This document shows, in pieces, positions 41,328-49,067 of a stretch of 52,465 nt of DNA. Each line of letters opens with the position of its first letter. Position 1 is the first letter of the stretch. Location of the stretch: NCBI RefSeq assembly GCF_000308855.1, contig NZ_BAGM01000202.1:1-52465 (forward strand), read 5' to 3'. The notes under the pieces were generated by a model that searched no databases, was not told the origin of the DNA, and saw only the letters and a program-made list of their open reading frames with translations. The position numbers were made by a program, and so were the translations under genes. Origin of the DNA: Nocardia veterana NBRC 100344 (GTDB lineage: Bacteria; Actinomycetota; Actinomycetes; Mycobacteriales; Mycobacteriaceae).

Positions 41328-41463
41328 CGTGTTCCGCCTTCTGGGGAAACCGGCCGCGACTTGTGGTCGTGGCGTGACGGGATGTCCTCGCGGTATCGGG
41401 GTGGAATCGGGGCGTGTGGTGGGGCGGCGCCAGCGCCATCACCGGGAGTTGACGGTGCGGTGG

Positions 41464-42426
41464 CTAGGGCTCAGGCCCGAGGTCGGGTCGTGGCGAGGTT
41501 GGCGGTGGTGTGGTCGTGGGGCCGGGGCCCCAGTCGCGGGCGGCGGTTTCGGGCAGAGCGACATCGATGGCGTTTGCGAGGTGGATCGGGAGCCGGTCGG
41601 TGCGCTCGGGGTCGATACCGAGCGCGGCGGCGGCGCGTGCGATCAACTCGATGGGGTCGGGTGGGCGGGCCTGTGCATGGGTGGTCGGGGCTCCGGTGTC
41701 CGGGTGGACAGGGATGTAGGGCGGCAATGCTGGGTCCGCCATGGGTCGGGTGTAGCGGCGCCATTCGAATTCCAGTTGCAGGTCATCCCATCGGTTGATC
41801 TGCTCGGCGGCCTGCTGACGGGCGGTATGGACTTGCGAGCTGTTCCAGAGGGCTTCGACCTCGGGCGCCGACAGTTGGGCGGCGTCGGACAGCCTGGCCG
41901 CGCGCTGATGGTGCAGAGTCAGGTTGCGGTGGAACTGCATATCGGCAACCGGGTCGGCGCCCAGACCCAGGCGCCCGGCGCTGAGGCGGGCATCGCGTGC
42001 TGCAGACAGCAGCGCCATCCGATGCACGTGCCACACATCGACGACAGCCATATCGATGAACAACTGCTTTGCCGCCGACGCGGCGGCCTCCGGTGGCCCC
42101 GCTGCTGGGCTAGGGTGCGCGACGGCCTGCGCGATTGCTTCTGTGGGTGCGGGGTGTTCGGCTGCTTCGGCCCCGTTGGTTCGAGCGCGGCCGACCCACT
42201 GCGGTGGGATGCCGAGCTCGATGGCCAGTTGCTCGATGGTTTCGCGTTGGGCTTCCAACGCGTCCAGATGCGAACGCCACTCTTGCTCGGGCGTGCCGTC
42301 GGTGCCGTCATAGCCGCCGAAGCCGCGTGCCCGCACCGTCGCGTGCTCGCGCGCGAGGCGGTCGATGCGGGCCAGCAACTTCGCCTGCCACTGTTCGATC
42401 GATACTGCAGAATGGGGGTCGGTCAC
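41464..42426 (-). CDS. Conjugation-operon protein, tandem family member 3 (320 aa)
   Basis: The N-terminus WQAKLLARIDRLAREHATVR is shared with member 4. LAIELGIPPQWVGRAR matches GGIPAQWLGYAR and GGISQRWIDLAR of members 5 and 6, and NAIDVALPETAARDWGPGP is the shared C-terminal motif. GTG 42426 follows GGAGGTG. No enzymatic motif is seen. Confidence 0.75.
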   Translation of the reverse strand: MTDPHSAVSIEQWQAKLLARIDRLAREHATVRARGFGGYDGTDGTPEQEWRSHLDALEAQRETIEQLAIELGIPPQWVGRARTNGAEAAEHPAPTEAIAQAVAHPSPAAGPPEAAASAAKQLFIDMAVVDVWHVHRMALLSAARDARLSAGRLGLGADPVADMQFHRNLTLHHQRAARLSDAAQLSAPEVEALWNSSQVHTARQQAAEQINRWDDLQLEFEWRRYTRPMADPALPPYIPVHPDTGAPTTHAQARPPDPIELIARAAAALGIDPERTDRLPIHLANAIDVALPETAARDWGPGPTTTPPPTSPRPDLGPEP

Positions 42427-42490
42427 GGTCTACACCTCCGTGGCCGGTGAATCACTCTGGGCGGCAGCGAGTCCGGTACGGTCTGGTTGG

Positions 42491-43405
42491 TCATAGCTGA
42501 GTTCCGGCATCGTGGTTGTGGCCGGGATGCGACGGCAAGCCGGTCGGTGTGGCTGTGTCCCAGTGGGTGTGGTCGGCCTCGGCGGGCAGGGCGCGGTCGA
42601 TCGCGTCGGCGCCGGTGTCGGCGCCGGTGGCCGGCCGGGATAGCAATGCCGCCGCTGCGGCGGTCTTCATGGCATGTGGCGTGGGGATGCGCACGGGGTG
42701 CTCGGCCGGGGCGGCATCCACGCGCAGGGTGATGGCGGTGGCATCACGCATAACGCTGGTTTCGATGCCGGGGCGGGCGTACACGCGCCAGCGTTCCTCT
42801 AGCGCTTGGTTGTCGTAGGTCTGGGTCGTGGCGTCGAGGATTCGCTGCCAGTCACTGCTGGTCCGCGCCCACATCCCGGCGGATTCGGCGACGGTGAGAC
42901 CGATCGCGTCGGCGAGGTTGCCAGCCCGTATCCACAACGCGCTCAGGTTGCGCTCGAACTGAGCGACCATCCCTGGTTCGGGCTCGAATCGGGGTGCGTC
43001 GGTGACCGCACGCATCCGGTGGGCGACGTCGATCGCGGCCATATGTTGCATCTGCCACACGTCGTCGGCCACCCAGCTCTGCACGCGCTCGCGCACCGTA
43101 TCGGCGCCCGGCGCCGGGCGGAGATCCGCCCGGCGGCCACGGCTTCCCGCCGCTCGGGCGTCGGCTATCTCTGCGTGCGGGATGCCGAGCGCGTGAGCGC
43201 GGGCTTCGATTTCGCTGCGGTCGGCCGCCAGTTGCAGCAGCTGGGTGCGCCATGCCAGCATCGCCAACTCCCCCGCCCCGGGCGGCGTGTCGTAGCCCTC
43301 GCGCAGCAGCCGGCCGCGGTCGTCGGGCAAGTCCTGGATTCGGTCGAGCAGTCTCTGCTGCCAGGCCGGTCTTCGCTGCGCGGGCGGTGGTGTCGGTTCG
43401 GTCAT
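42491..43405 (-). CDS. Conjugation-operon protein, tandem family member 4 (304 aa)
   Basis: WQQRLLDRIQDLPDDRGRLL and ALGIPHAEIADARAAG align with member 3, as does the central DDVWQMQHMAAIDVAHRMR with a later FERNLSALW (FHRNLTLHH in member 3). ADAIDRALPAEADHTHWDTA is the shared C-terminal motif. ATG 43405 follows AGGAG. Confidence 0.75.
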   Translation of the reverse strand: MTEPTPPPAQRRPAWQQRLLDRIQDLPDDRGRLLREGYDTPPGAGELAMLAWRTQLLQLAADRSEIEARAHALGIPHAEIADARAAGSRGRRADLRPAPGADTVRERVQSWVADDVWQMQHMAAIDVAHRMRAVTDAPRFEPEPGMVAQFERNLSALWIRAGNLADAIGLTVAESAGMWARTSSDWQRILDATTQTYDNQALEERWRVYARPGIETSVMRDATAITLRVDAAPAEHPVRIPTPHAMKTAAAAALLSRPATGADTGADAIDRALPAEADHTHWDTATPTGLPSHPGHNHDAGTQL

Positions 43406-43466
43406 GGGTCGGCTCCTGTATCGAACTGTGGTGTACTGCTGTTGTTTTCGATTGGCTGGCTTGCGG

Positions 43467-44405
43467 TCACGGTTCGGGCCCGGGGTCGAGCGCCGGGACA
43501 ACCCCATGGCGCAGGGCCCCCGTGGTGTTCTCGGGTGCGAATTCGCGGGTCATCTCCGGTAGCGCGGCGCCGATATTGGCGTCGATCGCGGCGCCACCGC
43601 CGACCGTGCGCTGGGCGCGTAGTGCGGCGCTGATTTGGTTGATCAGCGATTGTGGTGGGGGCACGAGTTCGCGGTCGGGGTCCCAGGTGAGGTCCCCGTA
43701 GTCGGCCAGCGCGGTGTGTGCGGACACGTCGGCGTCCGGGGCGGACAGCTGGTTGCGCCATCGCCGCGCCAGGTCGCCGGGGTCGGTGGTGCATACAGGG
43801 TCGGCGAGGGTCGCGATCCACGCGGGATCGGTGGCGGCGGGCCATATCTGTTCGCGTTCCGCGTCGACGGGTTGCAGGAGCGCTGCAACGGTGCCGATCC
43901 GGTCCCAGTGTTGGCCCATCTTGTCGGCAAAGGCTTCCTGCGCTCGATCAGATTCGCCGGTGGCGCGGAGTTGGTAGGCGGCGTGCAGGGCCGCGATATG
44001 TCCGAACTCCCGTGCCTGCGCGGCCACTGCGGCGATCAGTTCCGCGCGCGGCGGCGCACCGTTTTCCGGCCAACGGTCCGGTACCTGCGCTGTGCTGTGG
44101 CCGCGGGCGTAACCGAGCCATTGGGCCGGAATACCGCCGGCGCGGCCGAGTTCGGTCAGTGCTTCGGCGCGGTCGTGCATCTCCGCGAGATAGTCGTGCC
44201 AGAGTTCGGCGGGAAAGTGACCGAATTGGCCTCCGAGGCGGCCGGTTTCCTGCATGCGGCGCAGCCCGTCGGAGATGTCGCGCAGTCGCCGCAACAATGC
44301 CGCATGGGCGGTGTTCGGACCCCGGGCACGAATGCTGCCTGGCGCAACGGTGGACGCCGGAACTGGGGTGGGGCCTGGATCGGGTATCGGTTGCGGGATC
44401 GTCAT
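43467..44405 (-). CDS. Conjugation-operon protein, tandem family member 5 (312 aa)
   Basis: HAALLRRLRDISDGLRRM, ALTELGRAGGIPAQWLGYAR and HIAALHAAYQLRATGESDRA align well with member 6. The C-terminus has DANIGAALPEMTREFAPEN, a degenerate form of the AIDxALP motif. ATG 44405 follows GGAGAGAAGGA. The protein is soluble, helical and Cys-poor. Confidence 0.75.
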   Translation of the reverse strand: MTIPQPIPDPGPTPVPASTVAPGSIRARGPNTAHAALLRRLRDISDGLRRMQETGRLGGQFGHFPAELWHDYLAEMHDRAEALTELGRAGGIPAQWLGYARGHSTAQVPDRWPENGAPPRAELIAAVAAQAREFGHIAALHAAYQLRATGESDRAQEAFADKMGQHWDRIGTVAALLQPVDAEREQIWPAATDPAWIATLADPVCTTDPGDLARRWRNQLSAPDADVSAHTALADYGDLTWDPDRELVPPPQSLINQISAALRAQRTVGGGAAIDANIGAALPEMTREFAPENTTGALRHGVVPALDPGPEP

Positions 44406-44482
44406 TCCTTCTCTCCTGGCTCGCTCTCGGTGCTCGGCCGCTGGTCACTCGTCGGCATGCGGGCGGATGCACTGCGCGCGTG

Positions 44483-45436
44483 TCATGGGCTCGGCCCGTT
44501 GTCGCGATGCGCAGGTGCTGGCGCTCCGCCGACGTGCCGCTCGTTGCCGGCCGTTGGCGCGGGGAATTTGAGGCATCGGGGTTCGCCCAAAGCGGCGGCC
44601 ACAGCGCTGTCCGTGTGCGCGCCGAGTGGCAGCGGCGGTGGCGGGACGGGAGCAGCCAGCCCGGGTGGCAGTCGCAGAGCGGCGGCGATGTGTTCGACCA
44701 TCGCCTCGGGGATCGGTGCGATGACGGAATCGGGGGTGAAGTCGATGTCGCCGTGGTCTCTCAGCAGCCGGTACGCCCTCACCGACGCGGGTTCGTGGTG
44801 GGCGTGGGCGCGCCATTGCTGCGCCAGCTGGGTGAGGGCGCGGTCTCGCACGGTGGCCGCGAGAGCGCGGGCCCAGATCGCGTCCGGGCCCGGTCTTATC
44901 CGGTCGCGTTCCGGTCCGATCAGATCCAACAGGGCCGCGATCGAGGTCAGGCGCTCGTAGCGCAGTGCTGCGGTGGCTTCGATGCGTGTCCGCAGCGACT
45001 CGGGTTCGTCGCTGCGGGCGCGGGCGCGGTAGGCGGCGTGTACGGCGACGACGTCGGTGAGGTCGCGGGCTTCGGTGGCGAGGTCGTTGATGAGGCGATC
45101 CCGCTGCACGGGCTGCGGGACCGGCCATCGTTGCGGGGCCCGCCACCGAGTGCCGCGCTCGCCACGGGCGCGAGCGAGATCGATCCACCGCTGCGAAATC
45201 CCACCGGCGTGGCCTAGCTCCGCCAGCGCAGCGCCGCGCGCCATCAGGGCATCCAGACGCGCGAACCAAGCAGGTTCCGCCAAAGCACCTGTCTCATAGT
45301 CGTTTCGAGCGGCATCGAGCAACACCCGCGTCTGTGCCGCCACCGCGCACAACCGCCGCAGCAATGCCTTCTGTGCCGCATTCGGCGCCACCGGTCGACG
45401 ACCGGCCACACCGCGGGCGTCCTCCGTCGCGGTCAT
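44483..45436 (-). CDS. Conjugation-operon protein, tandem family member 6 (317 aa)
   Basis: QKALLRRLCAVAAQTRVLL, LAELGHAGGISQRWIDLAR, VVAVHAAYRARARSDEPES and TSIAALLDLIGPERDR align with member 5. The C-terminal motif is worn down to DSAVAAALGEPRCLKFPAP. Its ATG overlaps the stop of the 118-aa gene as ATGA. Confidence 0.75.
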   Translation of the reverse strand: MTATEDARGVAGRRPVAPNAAQKALLRRLCAVAAQTRVLLDAARNDYETGALAEPAWFARLDALMARGAALAELGHAGGISQRWIDLARARGERGTRWRAPQRWPVPQPVQRDRLINDLATEARDLTDVVAVHAAYRARARSDEPESLRTRIEATAALRYERLTSIAALLDLIGPERDRIRPGPDAIWARALAATVRDRALTQLAQQWRAHAHHEPASVRAYRLLRDHGDIDFTPDSVIAPIPEAMVEHIAAALRLPPGLAAPVPPPPLPLGAHTDSAVAAALGEPRCLKFPAPTAGNERHVGGAPAPAHRDNGPSP

Positions 45437-45789
45437 GGTTCGACCTCGACTCTCCTGCCGGGCTCTACTCCGCTGCCGGGCTGTCGTGGCAGCGGCATAT
45501 GACCCACCTCGAGGCGGTGTGGGCAGCCGTGGCCTCTTCCGGCTGCGGCCACCGCTCTATCGATGCCTTGCCCGGACGGTGCGACCGGGTCGGCTTTCAG
45601 CCGTCGGTCGGCTGCGTGGGTTGTGGGAGTGGTGTTGTGTCCGAGCTCGTTTCGAAGGACCTCGTGGATCTGGTCGGGTGGTGAGAGTGCGGCGCCGGTC
45701 GGTGCGGTGATTCCGGAAGTGGTGAGTGCGCCGGCTTGCAGGACGATGCTGACTTCCGATTCGCGGGCAAGAAAGGTGTTACGCGTCAT
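45433..45789 (-). CDS. Small protein in conjugation operon (118 aa)
   Basis: The gene is bracketed by ATGA overlaps on both sides. No domain is recognised. The C-terminus EVEP is again the coding readout of the GAGGTCGAACC ribosome-binding site for the next gene. The protein is Pro/Gly/Arg-rich in its second half and may be largely disordered. Confidence 0.65.
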   Translation of the reverse strand: MTRNTFLARESEVSIVLQAGALTTSGITAPTGAALSPPDQIHEVLRNELGHNTTPTTHAADRRLKADPVAPSGQGIDRAVAAAGRGHGCPHRLEVGHMPLPRQPGSGVEPGRRVEVEP

Positions 45790-46844
45790 CGTGGTTCGAC
45801 CTCCGCAGACGGCGCAGGCCCGAGAGCTTTGACGGGTGGTAGAACTGGTGGCGCAAAGTCGACGCCCATATCGAGGTCACCGGTGACGCCGGTCGCCTCG
45901 ACCACCATGTTGATGACCTCCCCGTCGAGCACTTCGAGCTCGTCGCCGGAATCGGGCGCTGGGGCGGGCGAATCGGCGGCACCGAAGGCGCGCATCTGGG
46001 CTTCGCCGTAGCTGGCAAGGGTGTACTCGACGCTCAGCGCGCTCACTTTGTTGTCGAGTTCATCGGCGGCGCCGTCGAGGGCCTCCGCCTCGGCACGAGC
46101 ATCGGCCACTGCGGTGCGGGGGTCGTTGCCGGTGTCCTCGCCGTAGCGTTCGGCCCACGCCTCAGTGTGGGCGCGATGGTCGTCGGACAGATCGGCGGTC
46201 GCTTCGGCGGCCGCCCATCCCGCGCTGGCGGTGTGGGCGCGGGCATTGCCTGGGTCGGTGTCGGTGAGTGTTTCGGTGAGTCCGAGCGCGCGTTTGCGGG
46301 CCTCGATCAGCAGCTTCTGGTATTCGACCTTCAGATCGTGCAGGCGTTGGTCCTGGGCGATTTGTTTGTCGTAGCGGCGCAGCTGTTGGGTATGGATCGC
46401 GTCTTTGCGGTTGTATTCGCCGCGTAGGGCTCGCACCTGCAATCCGTGAACCTTGTCGCGGCGTTCCTCGCTGGCCTTGTCGCTGTCTTTCGCGCGGTCT
46501 GCTCTGTCCTGATCGTGTTGCAGGCGTGCGTTTTTGACCTGTACTTCGAGCAGGTGCTCGCGGTAGCGGCCCGCCTTGATCGCCATGTCGGCCCAATGCT
46601 CGACGCGGCCGTGCTGAGCCCGGTCGATGTAGCCCTGCAGTTGCACGCCGTGGATGTGGTTCTTGCGCTGCTGTTCGGCGATCCGGTCGTCTTGGCGTTG
46701 GGTGAACTCCTGCCGGGAGCGTGATTCGCTACCGCGACGCTGCAGCAGGTTCATCGCCATCGCCGCGGTTTGCATCGCCTGCACGAACCCGGCCTTGACC
46801 GCTTGTCCGCCCTCATCGACCGGGTCACCGTTCCCCTGGGTCAT
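45786..46844 (-). CDS. Coiled-coil protein of conjugation operon (352 aa)
   Basis: Residues 45-190 are almost entirely charged coiled coil (RQEFTQRQDDRIAEQQRKN; later YNRKDAIHTQQLRRYDKQI). The C-terminal 150 residues are acidic with Val/Ile strands. There is no membrane segment. ATG 46844 overlaps the lipoprotein gene stop; an upstream in-frame start at 46874 lies inside that gene. A scaffold role is inferred only from composition. Confidence 0.75.
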   Translation of the reverse strand: MTQGNGDPVDEGGQAVKAGFVQAMQTAAMAMNLLQRRGSESRSRQEFTQRQDDRIAEQQRKNHIHGVQLQGYIDRAQHGRVEHWADMAIKAGRYREHLLEVQVKNARLQHDQDRADRAKDSDKASEERRDKVHGLQVRALRGEYNRKDAIHTQQLRRYDKQIAQDQRLHDLKVEYQKLLIEARKRALGLTETLTDTDPGNARAHTASAGWAAAEATADLSDDHRAHTEAWAERYGEDTGNDPRTAVADARAEAEALDGAADELDNKVSALSVEYTLASYGEAQMRAFGAADSPAPAPDSGDELEVLDGEVINMVVEATGVTGDLDMGVDFAPPVLPPVKALGPAPSAEVEPR

Positions 46845-47395
46845 GACGCGACCTGCACATTCGCCAGTAACCACCGGGCGTCCTGACCGTCCTGGGTGCG
46901 GTGTGCGAGAGCGAACACGACCAGCCGCAGCGCGGGCGTGGTGTCGCTGGGTTGCATGCTCACGGCGACCACGCGCGCCGCCCGTGACGCGGTGTCGGGC
47001 GGGTGGTCATCGGCCGTGACGCGGGCGGTCGCGGTGACCGTGACGAGGTGGTCGCGCCAGTGTTGCCACATGCCGGGTGTGACCGGCGCCAGGGCGATGG
47101 CGGCGGGTGCGCCGCCGCGTGCGAATTCGGGGTCCAGCAGCTGCGTCGCAGCGTCGAACGCGTGCCGTGGGTCGACCCCCTCGCCAGGTCGGTAGGTGAA
47201 CATCGTCTGCAAGGCCGCCGCCATGACCGATTCCGCCGAGCATGGGTCAACCGCGATGAACGGTGGCTCGAATCTGGCACCGAAGCAGTCGGTTTCATCC
47301 GGCGGCCGACCGCGTGACGGGTGCTCAGTGCACCCCGTAAGCAGGCACGTTCCGGTCGTCACGATGAGCGGAATCGCGAGGTGGCGTGACATCAT
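46841..47395 (-). CDS. Lipoprotein, VirB8/TcpC-like candidate (184 aa)
   Basis: A signal peptide with lipobox LTGC (Cys22) marks a lipoprotein. The body (residues 60-180) has the helix-then-strand pattern of NTF2-like VirB8/TcpC domains (VDPRHAFDAATQLLDPEF; ARVVAVSMQPSDTTPALRLV), which stabilise T4SS channels. The fold call is tentative. ATG 47395 overlaps the preceding stop, with GAGGAA six bases upstream. Confidence 0.7.
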   Translation of the reverse strand: MMSRHLAIPLIVTTGTCLLTGCTEHPSRGRPPDETDCFGARFEPPFIAVDPCSAESVMAAALQTMFTYRPGEGVDPRHAFDAATQLLDPEFARGGAPAAIALAPVTPGMWQHWRDHLVTVTATARVTADDHPPDTASRAARVVAVSMQPSDTTPALRLVVFALAHRTQDGQDARWLLANVQVAS

Positions 47396-47943
47396 TGCTG
47401 GTTCCTCGGGTGTTGGATGAGGCAGGTGAGGTCGGCGCGGCGCCAGTCGACCCACACGCCGAGTTGATGGCCGGTGGCGGGATTGGTGGCGGCGTCGACG
47501 AGCAGGTCGAGCACTAGGCCGCTGGCGAACGCCGCCCGGTGCAGGGCGTCCGGGTCCGCGACGAAGCGGGAGGTGACGATGCGCAGGGTCGCGACGTCGG
47601 CGCCCCAGAGGTCTCTTCCGTGTGCGGCGAGCCAGATCGCTTGCAGTGCTGCGGCTTCGGTGGCGGCGTCATCGCTGTCGATGATCAGGTCGCGGTGGAA
47701 CCGGTCGTGGGCCACGGTGTGCCCGTCGGGCCGGCAGATGGTGAACGTCTGACGTGTCGCGGCCACCCACGCCAGAAGATACGGCCCCTCCGACGCCTGC
47801 CCGGCGAGCCGTTGCTCGGGAGTCGAGCGCCCGTTACCGGCTGCACTGGCCGGAGCGGTATGGCGACGCTTCGATGACGGAGGGGTAGAACGCCCACGGA
47901 CGGATCCCGCCCCGCGTCGTCGTTCCGGATTATTCGGTGTCAC
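47392..47943 (-). CDS. Hypothetical protein in conjugation operon (183 aa)
   Basis: A basic, disordered N-terminus (about 50 residues) precedes a compact domain with LLAWVAATRQTFTICRPDG, AATEAAALQAIWLAAHG and DVATLRIVTSRFV. This strand-helix-strand order weakly resembles an RNase-H fold, but catalytic acidic residues are not convincing. GTG 47943 overlaps the upstream stop as GTGA. Confidence 0.65.
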   Translation of the reverse strand: MTPNNPERRRGAGSVRGRSTPPSSKRRHTAPASAAGNGRSTPEQRLAGQASEGPYLLAWVAATRQTFTICRPDGHTVAHDRFHRDLIIDSDDAATEAAALQAIWLAAHGRDLWGADVATLRIVTSRFVADPDALHRAAFASGLVLDLLVDAATNPATGHQLGVWVDWRRADLTCLIQHPRNQQ

Positions 47944-49067
47944 AGCTGGTTTCCCTCTTCCACTGCTGGGCTTCGGGGTTGTGGTGTGGTGTAGCGGCGG
48001 ACGTCGAGGTGGTCGGTTCCGGCGAGGCGGGCAAGGGGGGCGGAGGTGACGTTTTGGCCGGTTTGGGGGGCGTGTATGACCAGGTCCGCGCCGTTGGCGT
48101 CGCGGCCCGCGTACACGGCGACATGGTGGGAATCGCTCTCGCCAGGGGTGGTGAAGAAGATCAGGTCCCCGGGCTGTCGCTGATCGAACGCGACGATTTG
48201 ACCGGCAGGTGAGTCTTGTTGGGCTTGGGTATAGTGCGGCAACCGGATTCGTCCGCCCGAGGCCTGGTAGATCGCGTACAACGTCAACCCGGAGCAGTCG
48301 AACCCGCCGCCGGTCGGCCCCTCGGCGTCTCCCCCGCTCCACACGTACGGGGTACCGATCCACCGCTGCGCCGCGGCCACGACCGCTTGCCCGAATCCAG
48401 TGGCCGGCGCCGGCGCGCCGGGTGGACCCGAAACGGGTCCACATCCGGGCGGCGGTTGTCCTGGTGCGGGCGCGGGCAGGGACGCTGGGTCGATGTCGGC
48501 GAACATCGCGTAAAGGCGTTGGGCCAGGTCCAGTTGTCCGGCATAGGCGTTCGGTGCAGACACTTCGACGGCTTGGGCGAGTTCGGCCGAGGTCATCGAG
48601 GCGGCGCCGGGGATGGTAGCGGCTTGGTTGTAGAACCAGTTGATCTGATAGATCGCATTCATCAACGTCGCGATCCCGGCGCTTGCCCAGACGCTGACCC
48701 GCATCTGGTGCGGGCCCACCGAATCGTGGTCGGCGCCGACGCCATCGTTGGGGTAGTTCAACGATTCCGGGACGTTGGAGTTCGCGAGGTTGCGCAGCGT
48801 CGATTCGGTGATCATCGCCGCCAGTTCGGCAACGATCACCGACTGCGGTACTCGGCGTTGTTTGCCGATCGCGACACCGTTGCGCGCCAGCTCCAACTGC
48901 CGCTCGTTCAACCCCGCCACCGACTGACCGGTCGGCCCCGACACTCCCCCAGCGAGCACGTCGGTCGCACACGAGTCCGCGGGCTCGATTCCGACGAGCA
49001 CGGCCAGGAACAGGATCAACGCGATGGGCAGCGACCCGATGCCTGCGAGGAGGGTTCTGGAGGACAT
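47940..49067 (-). CDS. Bifunctional cell-wall hydrolase, VirB1-like (375 aa)
   Basis: A membrane helix (residues 7-27) anchors the protein outside the cell. Residues 55-195 form a lytic-transglycosylase-like domain with Glu88 in AAMITESTLRNLAN and SVGPHQM at 116-122. Residues 225-365 form an NlpC/P60 (C40) peptidase with the catalytic Cys in GGGFDCSGLTLYAIYQ (about residue 258) and His in SHHVAVYAG. It would open the peptidoglycan for the conjugation channel. TAATG overlap joins it to the ATPase gene. Confidence 0.9.
   Translation of the reverse strand: MSSRTLLAGIGSLPIALILFLAVLVGIEPADSCATDVLAGGVSGPTGQSVAGLNERQLELARNGVAIGKQRRVPQSVIVAELAAMITESTLRNLANSNVPESLNYPNDGVGADHDSVGPHQMRVSVWASAGIATLMNAIYQINWFYNQAATIPGAASMTSAELAQAVEVSAPNAYAGQLDLAQRLYAMFADIDPASLPAPAPGQPPPGCGPVSGPPGAPAPATGFGQAVVAAAQRWIGTPYVWSGGDAEGPTGGGFDCSGLTLYAIYQASGGRIRLPHYTQAQQDSPAGQIVAFDQRQPGDLIFFTTPGESDSHHVAVYAGRDANGADLVIHAPQTGQNVTSAPLARLAGTDHLDVRRYTTPQPRSPAVEEGNQL

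Noticed and set aside
43635..45217. Two long plus-strand frames (441 and 499 aa) across tandem members 5 and 6
   Set aside because: The minus-strand proteins align with each other as paralogues and have overlapping starts with ribosome-binding sites; the plus frames have neither.
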